From Desulfobotulus alkaliphilus (GTDB taxonomy: Bacteria; Desulfobacterota; Desulfobacteria; Desulfobacterales; ASO4-4), in contig NZ_VLLC01000026.1 of NCBI RefSeq assembly GCF_007830435.1, forward strand, positions 1 through 49,206: a DNA stretch of 49,206 nucleotides, given 5' to 3'. Every line of letters starts with the position of its first letter. The stretch's first letter is position 1. Below, piece by piece: positions 1 through 6,406 of the stretch. A model generated the notes under the pieces. It worked only from the letters and a program-made list of their open reading frames with translations. It was not told the origin of the DNA and did not search any database. The translations under genes and the position numbers were made by a program.

Positions 1-2
1 GA

Positions 3-332
3 GAAGCCCTCAGGATTTACAGGGATAAGGATGTCGTTGAAAAAGGCTTTGACCGCATGAAAAACAATCTTGATCTTGGCAGGCTAAGGGTTCACAGCAA
101 TCACAAGGCCTGGAACAAAACCTTCGTTGGTTTTTTGGCGCTTATATTGTTGTCAAAGATCCATTACACGATGGTGCAGGAAAAATTGTACTGCAAAATG
201 ACAATGAAAGAGCTGATTTTAACTTTATCCAAACTACGCATTCAGGAAATTAAGGGAGTTAGAATCCTTTTCCCATTAACCAAGCTTCAAAAAACTATCT
301 TCAAAGCCTTTGGAGCTAAAGAGCCTTCGTAG
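3..332 (+). pseudogene. C-terminal end of an IS4/IS1634-type DDE transposase, cut by the window edge
   Basis: The reading frame is open from base 3 to the stop at 332, so this is the last 109 residues of a longer protein that begins before the window. The visible part starts with EALRIYRDKDVVEKGFDRMK, which carries the Y-R...E-x6-K signature around the third catalytic acidic residue of IS4-superfamily transposases. It continues with the typical tail (DLGRLRVHS, FVGFLALILLSKI) and a final helical segment. The internal Met at 57 is not the real start. I cannot tell whether the element is intact, because its other end lies outside. The family call rests on the motif and overall resemblance; IS1634 rather than another IS4 subgroup is an inference. 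Confidence 0.75.
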
Positions 333-654
333 GTATAAAAATGAGCGGGATTTTAGGGTCAATGCTTTATTGAATATGCGGGCACTGACCGGAAAGGCTG
401 AACCTTTTTTCCTCCCGGTCGCCGGATTTTTTGATGTGAGACCTTTTGATATCCTGAAGGGGCCACAGAATAAATCCCGTTTTACGGTTGCGGAAAAGAA
501 AGGATACAGGGGCTTTGCCTTTTGTGCAGAAGGATAAGACAAAGGCGCTGGGGCCATTGCGGGCCTGTTGTTGTGTCAGAAAAATACGAATATGGATTTG
601 AAGAGTTGAAGTGGGTGCCCTGTAGTTGTTCTCCCGCTCTGGTCCAGCAAAGAG
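333..654. other. Gap between the IS transposase tail and the GNAT gene
   Basis: Short overlapping reading frames on both strands (for example 310-537) lack a ribosome binding site and resemble nothing I recognise. The right end of the IS element should lie here, but I could not identify a terminal inverted repeat without the left end. I looked for an attC site downstream of the GNAT gene and found none. Confidence 0.4.
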
Positions 655-1440
655 CTACGCTTGGTGGGTTTCACCCGACACCCAGATCCGGGCTGAGCAA
701 ACGGTCATAAAGCCAAGACCCTCATACAGCCGGAGACCCGCCGGAGTTGCGCCGAGAAAGAAGCGTCGGATCCCATTGTCGCGTGCTTTCACCATTACGG
801 CCGATAGTAGCCGACGACCGATTCCGCCACGCTGTTGTGCCGCAACTGTCCCCATGGCCCAGATGCCGCATGTATCGCCATGGTATGTCAACGTAACACT
901 CCCCACAGCCTCACCATGGGAACGTGCGATGTAAACATCGGCAGCTGTAGTATCAAACAAGGAATGCGGCGTGGCTCGCAGCACACTGTCTTTAGGCATG
1001 CTGTAGGCCGAGACCATCACATCTGCGCATGCGTCAGCGTCCTCGGCACCATGTGCGCGCCCGATTTCAACCTCGGGATTGCCAGAGGGATCGAGAGGCG
1101 GGTCATTACAGACCATGATCGGAAAGTCCACCGCATGGACCAGGCCCAGATTTGCTGCAATCTCGTCAACCGCTTCTCCGGCCTCAGGAAACACCATAAC
1201 CAGAAATGGAAGATTGCGCCTGAGACACGAACGCGCCATGTCCCGAAAATGTTGCTGGTTAGCGCCAGCCCCAACCACCAGCATATTCAGGTCAGCAACC
1301 GGTTCGTTCGATAAGACCAATTGCAAACCAGGGCGTGCAGCTGCCTCATAGAGTGCCGCCTCGCCTAGCAAGGTAGTGAGGGCGTCATTGGTGAGGCGGC
1401 GCAAGACCGCTTCGTTTAAAGGTTTCGATGCAATGCTCAT
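655..1440 (-). CDS. GNAT-family N-acetyltransferase with a novel N-terminal half
   Basis: A 261-residue protein. The C-terminal half (about residues 125-261) shows the GNAT fold: a strand with VGSVTLTYHGD, the acetyl-CoA pyrophosphate-binding loop QQRGGIGRRLL (Q/R-x-x-G-x-G/A type), and a final LRLYEGLGF segment. It should transfer an acetyl group from acetyl-CoA to an unknown amine. The first 120 residues are not GNAT-like. They contain LVVGAGANQQHF and VMVFPEAGE, and could be a degenerate second GNAT half or a substrate domain. The gene has higher GC than the 1618-2307 gene next to it and no obvious operon partner. It lies among IS fragments and integron cassettes, so it may be acquired. 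Substrate unknown. Confidence 0.8.
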   Translation of the reverse strand: MSIASKPLNEAVLRRLTNDALTTLLGEAALYEAAARPGLQLVLSNEPVADLNMLVVGAGANQQHFRDMARSCLRRNLPFLVMVFPEAGEAVDEIAANLGLVHAVDFPIMVCNDPPLDPSGNPEVEIGRAHGAEDADACADVMVSAYSMPKDSVLRATPHSLFDTTAADVYIARSHGEAVGSVTLTYHGDTCGIWAMGTVAAQQRGGIGRRLLSAVMVKARDNGIRRFFLGATPAGLRLYEGLGFMTVCSARIWVSGETHQA

Positions 1441-1617
1441 AGTTTTACCTTTTTGCTTTGTTTGTTTCGAATACGAATATCGGTAGGACGAGGTGTTTTA
1501 GGGTCTTATCTGAAGCCAGAGAACAACAGTCTGTGGTTATCTTTCCAAGGGGTAGGGGTTGAGTCACCGCACCAAATTGGAGCACGCTAAAAATCGATAA
1601 GTGTCAGGCCATAGTTG

Positions 1618-2307
1618 TTATGTGTGTTTCCCCTCATTATGCATACCTTTAGCCAGCGAATCACGGATTTCACGCAGCAACTCGGTTTGTTGCTTAGCCT
1701 CTTCCAGGGCTACATGCTGTGTTTTGATGGATTCATTGATTTTTTCCTCGGCACGTTTCTGCGCTTCGATCGATAACTTCATTTTCTTATTATTACCGAA
1801 AGAGGTGATAAAAAAATAAAGAACAATTGCGACAAGGATGTAATTTGAATATTCCCAGAAAAACATTTTTGTATTGCTTGGCATTGCGGATTCCGCAAGT
1901 TCATGCTGTAATTGGGAGTACTCCTCGGCTGATATCCACAGCTGTGCAGAGTTATCAAAGAACAGGGAATTAGATTGCAGCCACTTATAGTAAGGTCTCC
2001 CGTATTTTGTGAGTTCCTCAGACGCCATTCCAACCAACTCAACTTCTACGTATCCTGTCTTAGTAATCCCGCCGCCATAGATGTCCGGGAATTCCTCAAC
2101 GCCGTAAACCAGAACTCTGAGATTACCCTCGAAGGGAATTTGTTCAAATTTAATCGTATATTCACCGGGCGTCTCACTTGTATCAAACTTTGCCACTTCC
2201 GAGTGCTGGCGCTGGATGTTTTCCCAAGCCTTCAACAGGCTTTCACGGTCTTGGGAAAAACTTGTTGTCGAGGTTAATGCGAGGACTGCAAGCAGAAGCC
2301 ATTTCAT
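1618..2307 (-). CDS. Secreted or membrane-anchored protein of unknown function with C-terminal coiled coil
   Basis: I place the start at the ATG at 2307 (MKWLLLAVLALTSTTSFSQ). It follows a good ribosome binding site (TTTGGAGAAAACT) and begins a clear signal peptide, giving 229 residues. An upstream in-frame start at 2367 would bury the signal peptide. After the signal comes a globular region of about 125 residues. A transmembrane helix follows (YILVAIVLYFFITSF, about residues 150-168), then a charged helical tail (KRAEEKINESIKTQH...) that should lie in the cytoplasm and form a coiled coil. The layout suggests an envelope protein with an outer domain and a cytoplasmic stalk. I do not recognise the family. 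It lies beside an IS91 fragment, downstream of the second attC-like site, and may once have been part of a cassette array. Confidence 0.7.
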   Translation of the reverse strand: MKWLLLAVLALTSTTSFSQDRESLLKAWENIQRQHSEVAKFDTSETPGEYTIKFEQIPFEGNLRVLVYGVEEFPDIYGGGITKTGYVEVELVGMASEELTKYGRPYYKWLQSNSLFFDNSAQLWISAEEYSQLQHELAESAMPSNTKMFFWEYSNYILVAIVLYFFITSFGNNKKMKLSIEAQKRAEEKINESIKTQHVALEEAKQQTELLREIRDSLAKGMHNEGKHT

Positions 2308-2386
2308 AGTTTTCTCCAAAGGGTGCCCCCTTTTGTGTGCAAGGCAGGATTTTTCTACAAGGACCAAGTGGGTGTCCTACCTATGC

Positions 2387-2731
2387 TTAAGTTATCTTTA
2401 CCGGGGGGTGATATCGGAAAAAAATATTATTTCCAGTAAAGTTGGGATGGTAACCTTCCGGTACACCGAAAATACGGGTAAAATTCGATACAGGACGCTG
2501 AAGGGTGAGGATTTTCTTCGTCTGATCCTTAAACATGTGCTGCCAAAGGGCTTTCGAAGAATCAGGGATTATGGATTTCTACACAGCAAAGCCAAAAAGC
2601 TGCTTTCACTCGTTCAACATGTCCTGCGTGTCCAGCTTGAAAGTATAACTCCTGTCCCAAGAGCTTCTTTCAGCTGTCCCCGCTGTAAGGCTCCCATGAA
2701 GGTTCTGTTTTTCCTTCTGAGACCCGGATGA
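2387..2731 (+). pseudogene. IS91-family (Y2) transposase, C-terminal fragment
   Basis: The frame reads SYLYRGVISEKN, then MVTFRYTENTGKIRYRTLKG, then LKHVLPKGFRRIRDYGFLHS, then a zinc-binding tail SCPRCKAPM. This order is typical of the C-terminal third of IS91/ISCR-type rolling-circle transposases. No plausible start or catalytic tyrosine region precedes it. Upstream of about 2387 the frame runs into unrelated sequence overlapping the leader of the minus-strand gene at 1618-2307, so the fragment is 5'-truncated. It sits just beyond the second attC-like site and may have removed the rest of the cassette array. The exact left boundary is uncertain. Confidence 0.75.
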
Positions 2732-2940
2732 AAAGGATTCATTGGCAATCACCGGGCATCAACCGAATCGCGGAGGTGGCAACACTATGAAAATACAGAT
2801 CTTTTTTAAAGCCTTGTAAAAGGTCTTGCCCCTCTGCGTCCTCAAAAAATTCTTCCTTCCAGACTACCTCCGGATACGCCCCTTCCAAAAAAAGCTATTT
2901 CCTTATAATAGAAACCTGTCGGGGATGCCGCTACGGGCTG
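2732..2940. other. Residual sequence between the IS91 fragment and the attC-like site
   Basis: This stretch follows the stop of the IS91 transposase fragment and probably includes the terminus end of that element. I see no credible gene. Short frames on the + strand cross the attC-like site and are best ignored. Confidence 0.35.
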
Positions 2941-3000
2941 GTTCAACACCGGATGAGATCGTGGTTCGTCCCTCACATGATCTATCCTTATCTGTTAGGC
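2941..3000 (-). repeat. attC-like recombination site (end of the ParA/cyclase cassette)
   Basis: Read on the minus strand, the site begins with GCCTAAC (3000-2994), matching the R'' core RYYYAAC. It ends 60 bases later with GTTGAAC (2947-2941), matching the R' core GTTRRRY. Between them, 2951-2963 (GGATGAGATCGTG) pairs with 2974-2987 (CACATGATCTATCC). This gives an imperfect stem of ggat/atcc, agatc/gatct and gtg/cac with single bulged bases, as attC stems normally have. It lies 56 bases after the stop of the cyclase-like gene, the expected position. It is weaker than the other attC because the stem is interrupted. Confidence 0.6.
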
Positions 3001-3056
3001 TGCCTTTTAAACGCTACAAATTTTTGTCAGTGGCCATTTATTTTATCACACCTGGG

Positions 3057-3761
3057 TCACTTTAATTGGCCACCAACACCTTTCTCGATATTTCCGCCAG
3101 TAAACCTAGGTGGAGTCAGCTCTGTGCCAAGTACAGCATCTGAATAGCTCGAAAGCCACATTCCCTTTTCCCGTAATGAAGGTCTTTTACTAGCAGTCAG
3201 CCCCAACACAATCTCGACAATTGAGGTCGTCAACTTTTCCGTTCCTTGATCTTTGAAGAGGCCGAGATAGTCGACAAAGACTAAGCCGTCGTCTTCTTTT
3301 ATTAGAAATTTTGGATATTCATCTTGGTCGGGATATATAAGATCAATAAGGTCTCGTGATACTACAACACGCGGAAAACGTGCAACAGTACTTTCCACAA
3401 AATATGCATCAATAAGTCCAGCGCTGAAAGTGAATGTTCCATTTGAGAAATGTTTGTTAACGGCTATACCCCCGCGGCAGATCAGGCCTTCGTCCAATAA
3501 CAACCGTTGATATTCTGCAACCTTGGTGGCAAACCACTCGAATCCATTTACCTCGAACGGCTTAGCTACAACAATTGAGTCTGAAAATTGCGTGACTGTG
3601 CAATAGGGATCATCTTTGAAAATATTTCCTGCGCTTTGATGACAGCGAAATAGCTTACCTAGATGCGGTTGGTTTTCACTAGTAACGTCCGAACGCACCA
3701 TTGCCGTGAAACCTAGGATATCTAAAAAAGCGACATAGTGTTGCTTCAGCTCAATGGCCAT
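3057..3761 (-). CDS. Class III nucleotidyl cyclase-like protein
   Basis: A 234-residue soluble protein. YVAFLDILGFTAMV (residues 9-22) matches the first strand of class III adenylate/guanylate cyclases (F-x-D-I-x-G-F-T), with metal-binding Asp14. QFSDSIVVA (58-66) matches the G-D-x-x-L-A hairpin and gives the second metal-binding Asp61. CRGGIAV fits the following V-G-I strand. The FSAGLIDAYFVEST segment occupies the place of the V-N-x-A-A-R-L helix, but the usual transition-state Asn and Arg are not in register; an A-Y-x-x-E pattern stands there instead. It may therefore be a divergent cyclase, one with a different product, or an inactive relative. The start is 12 bases after the stop of the ParA-like gene, so the two are co-transcribed and share one integron cassette. 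The fold is inferred from motifs; enzymatic activity is unproven. Confidence 0.6.
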   Translation of the reverse strand: MAIELKQHYVAFLDILGFTAMVRSDVTSENQPHLGKLFRCHQSAGNIFKDDPYCTVTQFSDSIVVAKPFEVNGFEWFATKVAEYQRLLLDEGLICRGGIAVNKHFSNGTFTFSAGLIDAYFVESTVARFPRVVVSRDLIDLIYPDQDEYPKFLIKEDDGLVFVDYLGLFKDQGTEKLTTSIVEIVLGLTASKRPSLREKGMWLSSYSDAVLGTELTPPRFTGGNIEKGVGGQLK

Positions 3762-3773
3762 TTCAATCCAGCC

Positions 3774-4838
3774 TTAATTCAGTTTTTCTAGGACTGCAGT
3801 TATTTCTCCGAAGAGTTTTTTGTAGTCATTCATTCTTCTTTGGGCTTGTGTCCAATTATTGCCTGCCCACGGCTTACCGGTTGGAGTAATCCGCGCGGTA
3901 TCTGCCTGCTGGAGACTAAAAACAGCTTTTCCAACTTCCTGCATCAGTGGTGCCAACTGACTGAAGTCAGGTACTTTAGCAACCACCGGATTGATGGACG
4001 TTGGAAGGTAAAGTTTCGATGCCTTGCTATGCTTATCAAAAATAGGTTTCAACTGCTTCGTTATTTCGGTTGGAAGGCGATCCATCCATAGTTTGAAACC
4101 CGGTTTCGGTGCTCCAGCATAAGATTTAAAAGCCTGAACTATGGCTCCCAAAAATGCTGGCGTGCCTGGTCTAATTGGAAGGCCAAGGTCTTCATATTGT
4201 TTCTTAACTAGCGCATGCTCAGACATCCAACGGTCCACGATCTTTGCTAAAGTGCCCACTGCTTGTACGTTAAATCGATCAGGAGCAACCGGAATAAAAA
4301 ATGCGTCACACACCAGAAAGAACGAACGAGTAAGCGCGCCCGAGCTTGGGCCTACATCAATAAATATGTAGTCTAATTGTAATTTTTCGGCTAGCCTCGA
4401 CAAAAAATCACCGGTAGCAATGTATGTACGCATAAGATTTGTACGCATTGCTAAACGCTGGAGATGAGCTTCTGACAGTTCATCTTCAATTGAACTGAGG
4501 TCTACTGAACCTCTTAGAAGCTGAAGATTATCGCCAATAGTTACTGTCTCAATTTTGTCAATATCAATAAAGGCTGCATCCCCCTCAATACGCTGATTGA
4601 GCGCATCAAGTAAACTTGTGCCAGGAAGTTCAGGAACATTTTCAGCGTGAGACTCCGCTGCGTCCGTGTCAATTTGTTCGATAAGTGGGGCCAACGCTAT
4701 CTCAGTGAGATTACATTGGGGATCTGCGTCGACCATCAAGACCTTTTTTCCCTTATCCGCCAGATAAGAGGCCAAATTGAAGGTCGAAGTAGTTTTAGAT
4801 ACGCCACCTTTATGATTGTAAAGAGTAACGATTTTCAT
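3774..4838 (-). CDS. ParA/MinD-superfamily ATPase
   Basis: A 354-residue protein. Residues 1-20 carry the deviant Walker A motif of ParA ATPases (NHKGGVSKTT, with the signature Lys after the first Gly pair). VLMVDADPQCN gives the switch I/A' motif, and YIFIDVGPSSGALT (about 158-170) the Walker B region. The fold should bind ATP as a dimer. The protein lacks a long N-terminal helix-turn-helix domain, and no ParB-like gene follows, so ordinary plasmid partition is not supported. The C-terminal 90 residues (PTSINPVVAKVPDFSQL and a WTQAQRRMNDY helix) are outside the core. The start ATG is followed at once by the P-loop, which fixes the N-terminus. It is the first gene of a two-gene cassette with the cyclase-like protein, about 90 bases inside the cassette boundary. 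Confidence 0.85.
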   Translation of the reverse strand: MKIVTLYNHKGGVSKTTSTFNLASYLADKGKKVLMVDADPQCNLTEIALAPLIEQIDTDAAESHAENVPELPGTSLLDALNQRIEGDAAFIDIDKIETVTIGDNLQLLRGSVDLSSIEDELSEAHLQRLAMRTNLMRTYIATGDFLSRLAEKLQLDYIFIDVGPSSGALTRSFFLVCDAFFIPVAPDRFNVQAVGTLAKIVDRWMSEHALVKKQYEDLGLPIRPGTPAFLGAIVQAFKSYAGAPKPGFKLWMDRLPTEITKQLKPIFDKHSKASKLYLPTSINPVVAKVPDFSQLAPLMQEVGKAVFSLQQADTARITPTGKPWAGNNWTQAQRRMNDYKKLFGEITAVLEKLN

Positions 4839-4926
4839 AGATTTTTCCTTATGAGTTTCTCGGTCGATGAGACCTCAATAGTCGACCTGAGCAGAGTACA
4901 AATTTTATAGGTGCAGGTTTGACGTA

Positions 4927-4993
4927 GTCTAACGAAAAGCTAAGCCGGAGCAGCGCCGCAGGCGCTGCGATCGGCTTTAGCGACAGGTTGGGC
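4927..4993 (-). repeat. attC site between the HNH cassette and the ParA/cyclase cassette
   Basis: Read on the minus strand it starts with GCCCAAC (4993-4987, R'' core RYYYAAC), one base after the HNH stop codon. It ends with GTTAGAC (4933-4927, R' core GTTRRRY). The 67-bp site folds strongly. GCTAAGCCG (4939-4947) pairs with CGGCTTTAGC (4972-4981) with one bulged T, and GCAGCGCC (4950-4957) pairs perfectly with GGCGCTGC (4961-4968). Unpaired G4948 and GAT 4969-4971 sit between the two stems, like the extrahelical bases and spacer of attC sites. Core match, length, fold and position after a stop codon all agree. Confidence 0.87.
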
Positions 4994-4994
4994 C

Positions 4995-5891
4995 TCACTT
5001 TAAATCACCCAAAACTACAATATAAGTTGGCGCACCAATACTAGCGAAAAACTGAACTGTGGCATAAAGCACACGAGGTTCTTTAAGTTCATGAATTCCG
5101 AGATAGTGAATTACACTTTCACGCTTAAGGTAAGGTTCAGAGAGCGTTCCGACAAACTTACCGATCGTGTTTGGTTTATATAGCATTGCGGAAATAAGCG
5201 CATCAGGATTCTTTAAGCGATCAATCTGTCCGTTAACGTATGCATTGGCATAGGCGGTTTTAACCACCATTTGCGCAAATGCTGCCGGTTCGTTTCCCTG
5301 TGAAACAATTTTCATTTTTGTTGCTTTTAGCCGCATTGCAAAATCTTCTATGGCGACGCCAAAGCTACCCGTAGTTATGCCATTCATTTTAATAGGTGAC
5401 TCTATGCCTGCCAAGTAGGTTGGTTCTTCAAACGTTGGAAAAGCGAGTAATAAAGGTGCTTCGTTTCTCGGAACCTCAATTATCCGTTCCTCCTCGTCTA
5501 TCGTTACCAGAAGCGGTACTGTTTCTGGGACGTCATGATGCTTGGTTCTTGATGGCAAACCATGTATAAAGCGAACCATTTGCATCGGGCCACGAAGCAC
5601 AGCAGTTTCAAATTTGTGAGTTATCTTTTGACAAGAGCGACACGACCCCTTGGGTATGGTAACATTGCCGCCAAGAGCGTATGCAATTATGTGTTCCCTT
5701 GTTCGTTCTCTTTCTGTGGAACCACAGTAGATGCAGGCCTCTGCAACGGACGTTTCTGTTTTAGAAAAGTCCTGAAGCTTTTCCGAACTCACAACAGACA
5801 CAATGGGCGTAGAACTTTTTCCCGTTTCTTCCCAACGGGTTTCACCGTCCATAACCAATTTCATGTTAGTGGAAATATGCATTTTGCTCAT
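4995..5891 (-). CDS. HNH-type nuclease-like protein in a first-position integron cassette
   Basis: A 298-residue protein from the ATG at 5891. A TTG at 5900 is in frame but belongs to the recombination core, and another Met lies at 5882. Residues 53-87 show CIYCGS, then REHIIAYALGG, then CRSCQ. This is the zinc-ribbon plus H/E pattern of HNH endonucleases of the kind with E-H-x-I-P-x-x-L-G-G. The His at about 67 would be the general base, and the four Cys bind structural zinc. The last 200 residues are unrecognised and may bind DNA or a partner. The gene starts three bases after the attI/attC junction with no visible ribosome binding site, and its stop abuts the attC at 4927-4993, so it is a complete cassette. 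Cleavage activity is inferred from the family only. Confidence 0.75.
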   Translation of the reverse strand: MSKMHISTNMKLVMDGETRWEETGKSSTPIVSVVSSEKLQDFSKTETSVAEACIYCGSTERERTREHIIAYALGGNVTIPKGSCRSCQKITHKFETAVLRGPMQMVRFIHGLPSRTKHHDVPETVPLLVTIDEEERIIEVPRNEAPLLLAFPTFEEPTYLAGIESPIKMNGITTGSFGVAIEDFAMRLKATKMKIVSQGNEPAAFAQMVVKTAYANAYVNGQIDRLKNPDALISAMLYKPNTIGKFVGTLSEPYLKRESVIHYLGIHELKEPRVLYATVQFFASIGAPTYIVVLGDLK

Positions 5892-5894
5892 AAT

Positions 5895-5945
5895 GCCCAA
5901 CAGTTTAATAAGTGGAAACTTTCCATCTTATCCGTTCTTATATCT
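5895..5945 (-). repeat. attI-like junction next to the broken integron integrase
   Basis: The minus strand reads TTAAACTGTTGGGCATT. The GTTGGGC core (5901-5895) fits GTTRRRY and marks where the first cassette begins. It lies about 165 bases from the start of the intI remnant, which is transcribed the other way. That is the standard place for attI. The adjoining TGGAAA/TTTCCA and ATAAG/CTTAT pairs make a weak hairpin, but the span (46 bp to a poor GTTCTTA) is too short for a normal attC, so I prefer attI. The outer limit is a guess. Confidence 0.55.
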
Positions 5946-6066
5946 GGACAATTTTCCGTTTATTCTGGTATTAAAGGGCAAAAAATGGAAAACTGTATCC
6001 CGTCTTTACCCATCCATCAAGAAAAAAATTTGATTTTCCATTTATCCCGATATCAGAGGTCAAAAC
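5946..6066. promoter_or_regulatory. Presumed promoter region between attI and intI
   Basis: In integrons this interval carries the cassette promoter Pc (here minus strand) and the intI promoter (here plus strand). It is AT-rich and has several TTTTCCAT/ATGGAAAA repeats (around 5986, 6034 and 6067). Candidate boxes such as TTGTCC and TAAGAT on the minus strand are weak, so I do not name a promoter. Confidence 0.35.
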
Positions 6067-6279
6067 ATGGAAAAAGGGACGAAATTCAGACCCGATCCGA
6101 ATCTGAAGATTATGGATCAGGTTCGTGCGGTTCTGCGCTAACGCCTCCATTCCGGGGTACCCAAGGGGCTTATGGCAAAGCTATTGTATGGCAGTGGCCT
6201 GCGTCTTATAGCGTGCATTCGTATGAGGATCAGGGATGTGGATTTTTGAGCAGGGGCTGATTTTGTACGTGAAGGGAGA
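6067..6279 (+). pseudogene. intI: Integron integrase (intI) remnant with internal deletion
   Basis: The ATG at 6067, preceded by AGAGG, opens PDPNLKIMDQVRAVLR, which resembles the N-terminus of IntI proteins (L-x-M/L-D-Q-V-R-x-x-L/I-R). A TAA follows at 6139. In the same frame downstream comes [19 protein letters not shown] (about 6166-6222) and MRIRDVDF. This is the start of the catalytic domain, including the box I arginine in G-L-R-L. About 120 residues of the N-terminal domain are therefore missing. A TGA at 6247 follows an extra T; dropping one T restores EQGLILYVKGE. The remaining catalytic residues (H-x-x-R, H, Y) are absent, and a palindromic repeat begins at 6280. The gene cannot make a working recombinase. 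Confidence 0.8.
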
Positions 6280-6304
6280 GGGGCAGGCACAGGGGCCTGC
6301 CCCT
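6280..6304. repeat. Palindromic GC-rich repeat (GGGGCAGGC...GCCTGCCCC)
   Basis: GGGGCAGGC and GGCCTGCCCC form a hairpin with a short loop, followed by CTACAGG. A related half-site (GTAGGGGCAGG) occurs at 47875-47902. It lies exactly where the intI remnant stops, so it may mark the deletion or insertion that destroyed the gene. Confidence 0.6.
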
Positions 6305-6406
6305 ACAGGGGGATTATACCCACTCTCCACTTGCTGCTGCACTGACGGATAAGGATGAAGGGGAGGTAAAACCATTTAAAAAACAAGCTGCTTCTCTCTT
6401 ACAACC

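Noticed and set aside
310-537. 75-codon frame after the transposase tail
   Set aside because: It overlaps the transposase end, has no ribosome binding site and resembles nothing.
1441-1617. Possible attC between the GNAT gene and the 1618-2307 gene
   Set aside because: GTTGAGT at about 1555 and GTTGTTA at about 1615 are present, but no matching RYYYAAC partner with a stem could be built.
3774-4838. Plasmid partition locus
   Set aside because: The ParA-like gene has no ParB gene or iteron repeats beside it and lies between attC sites.
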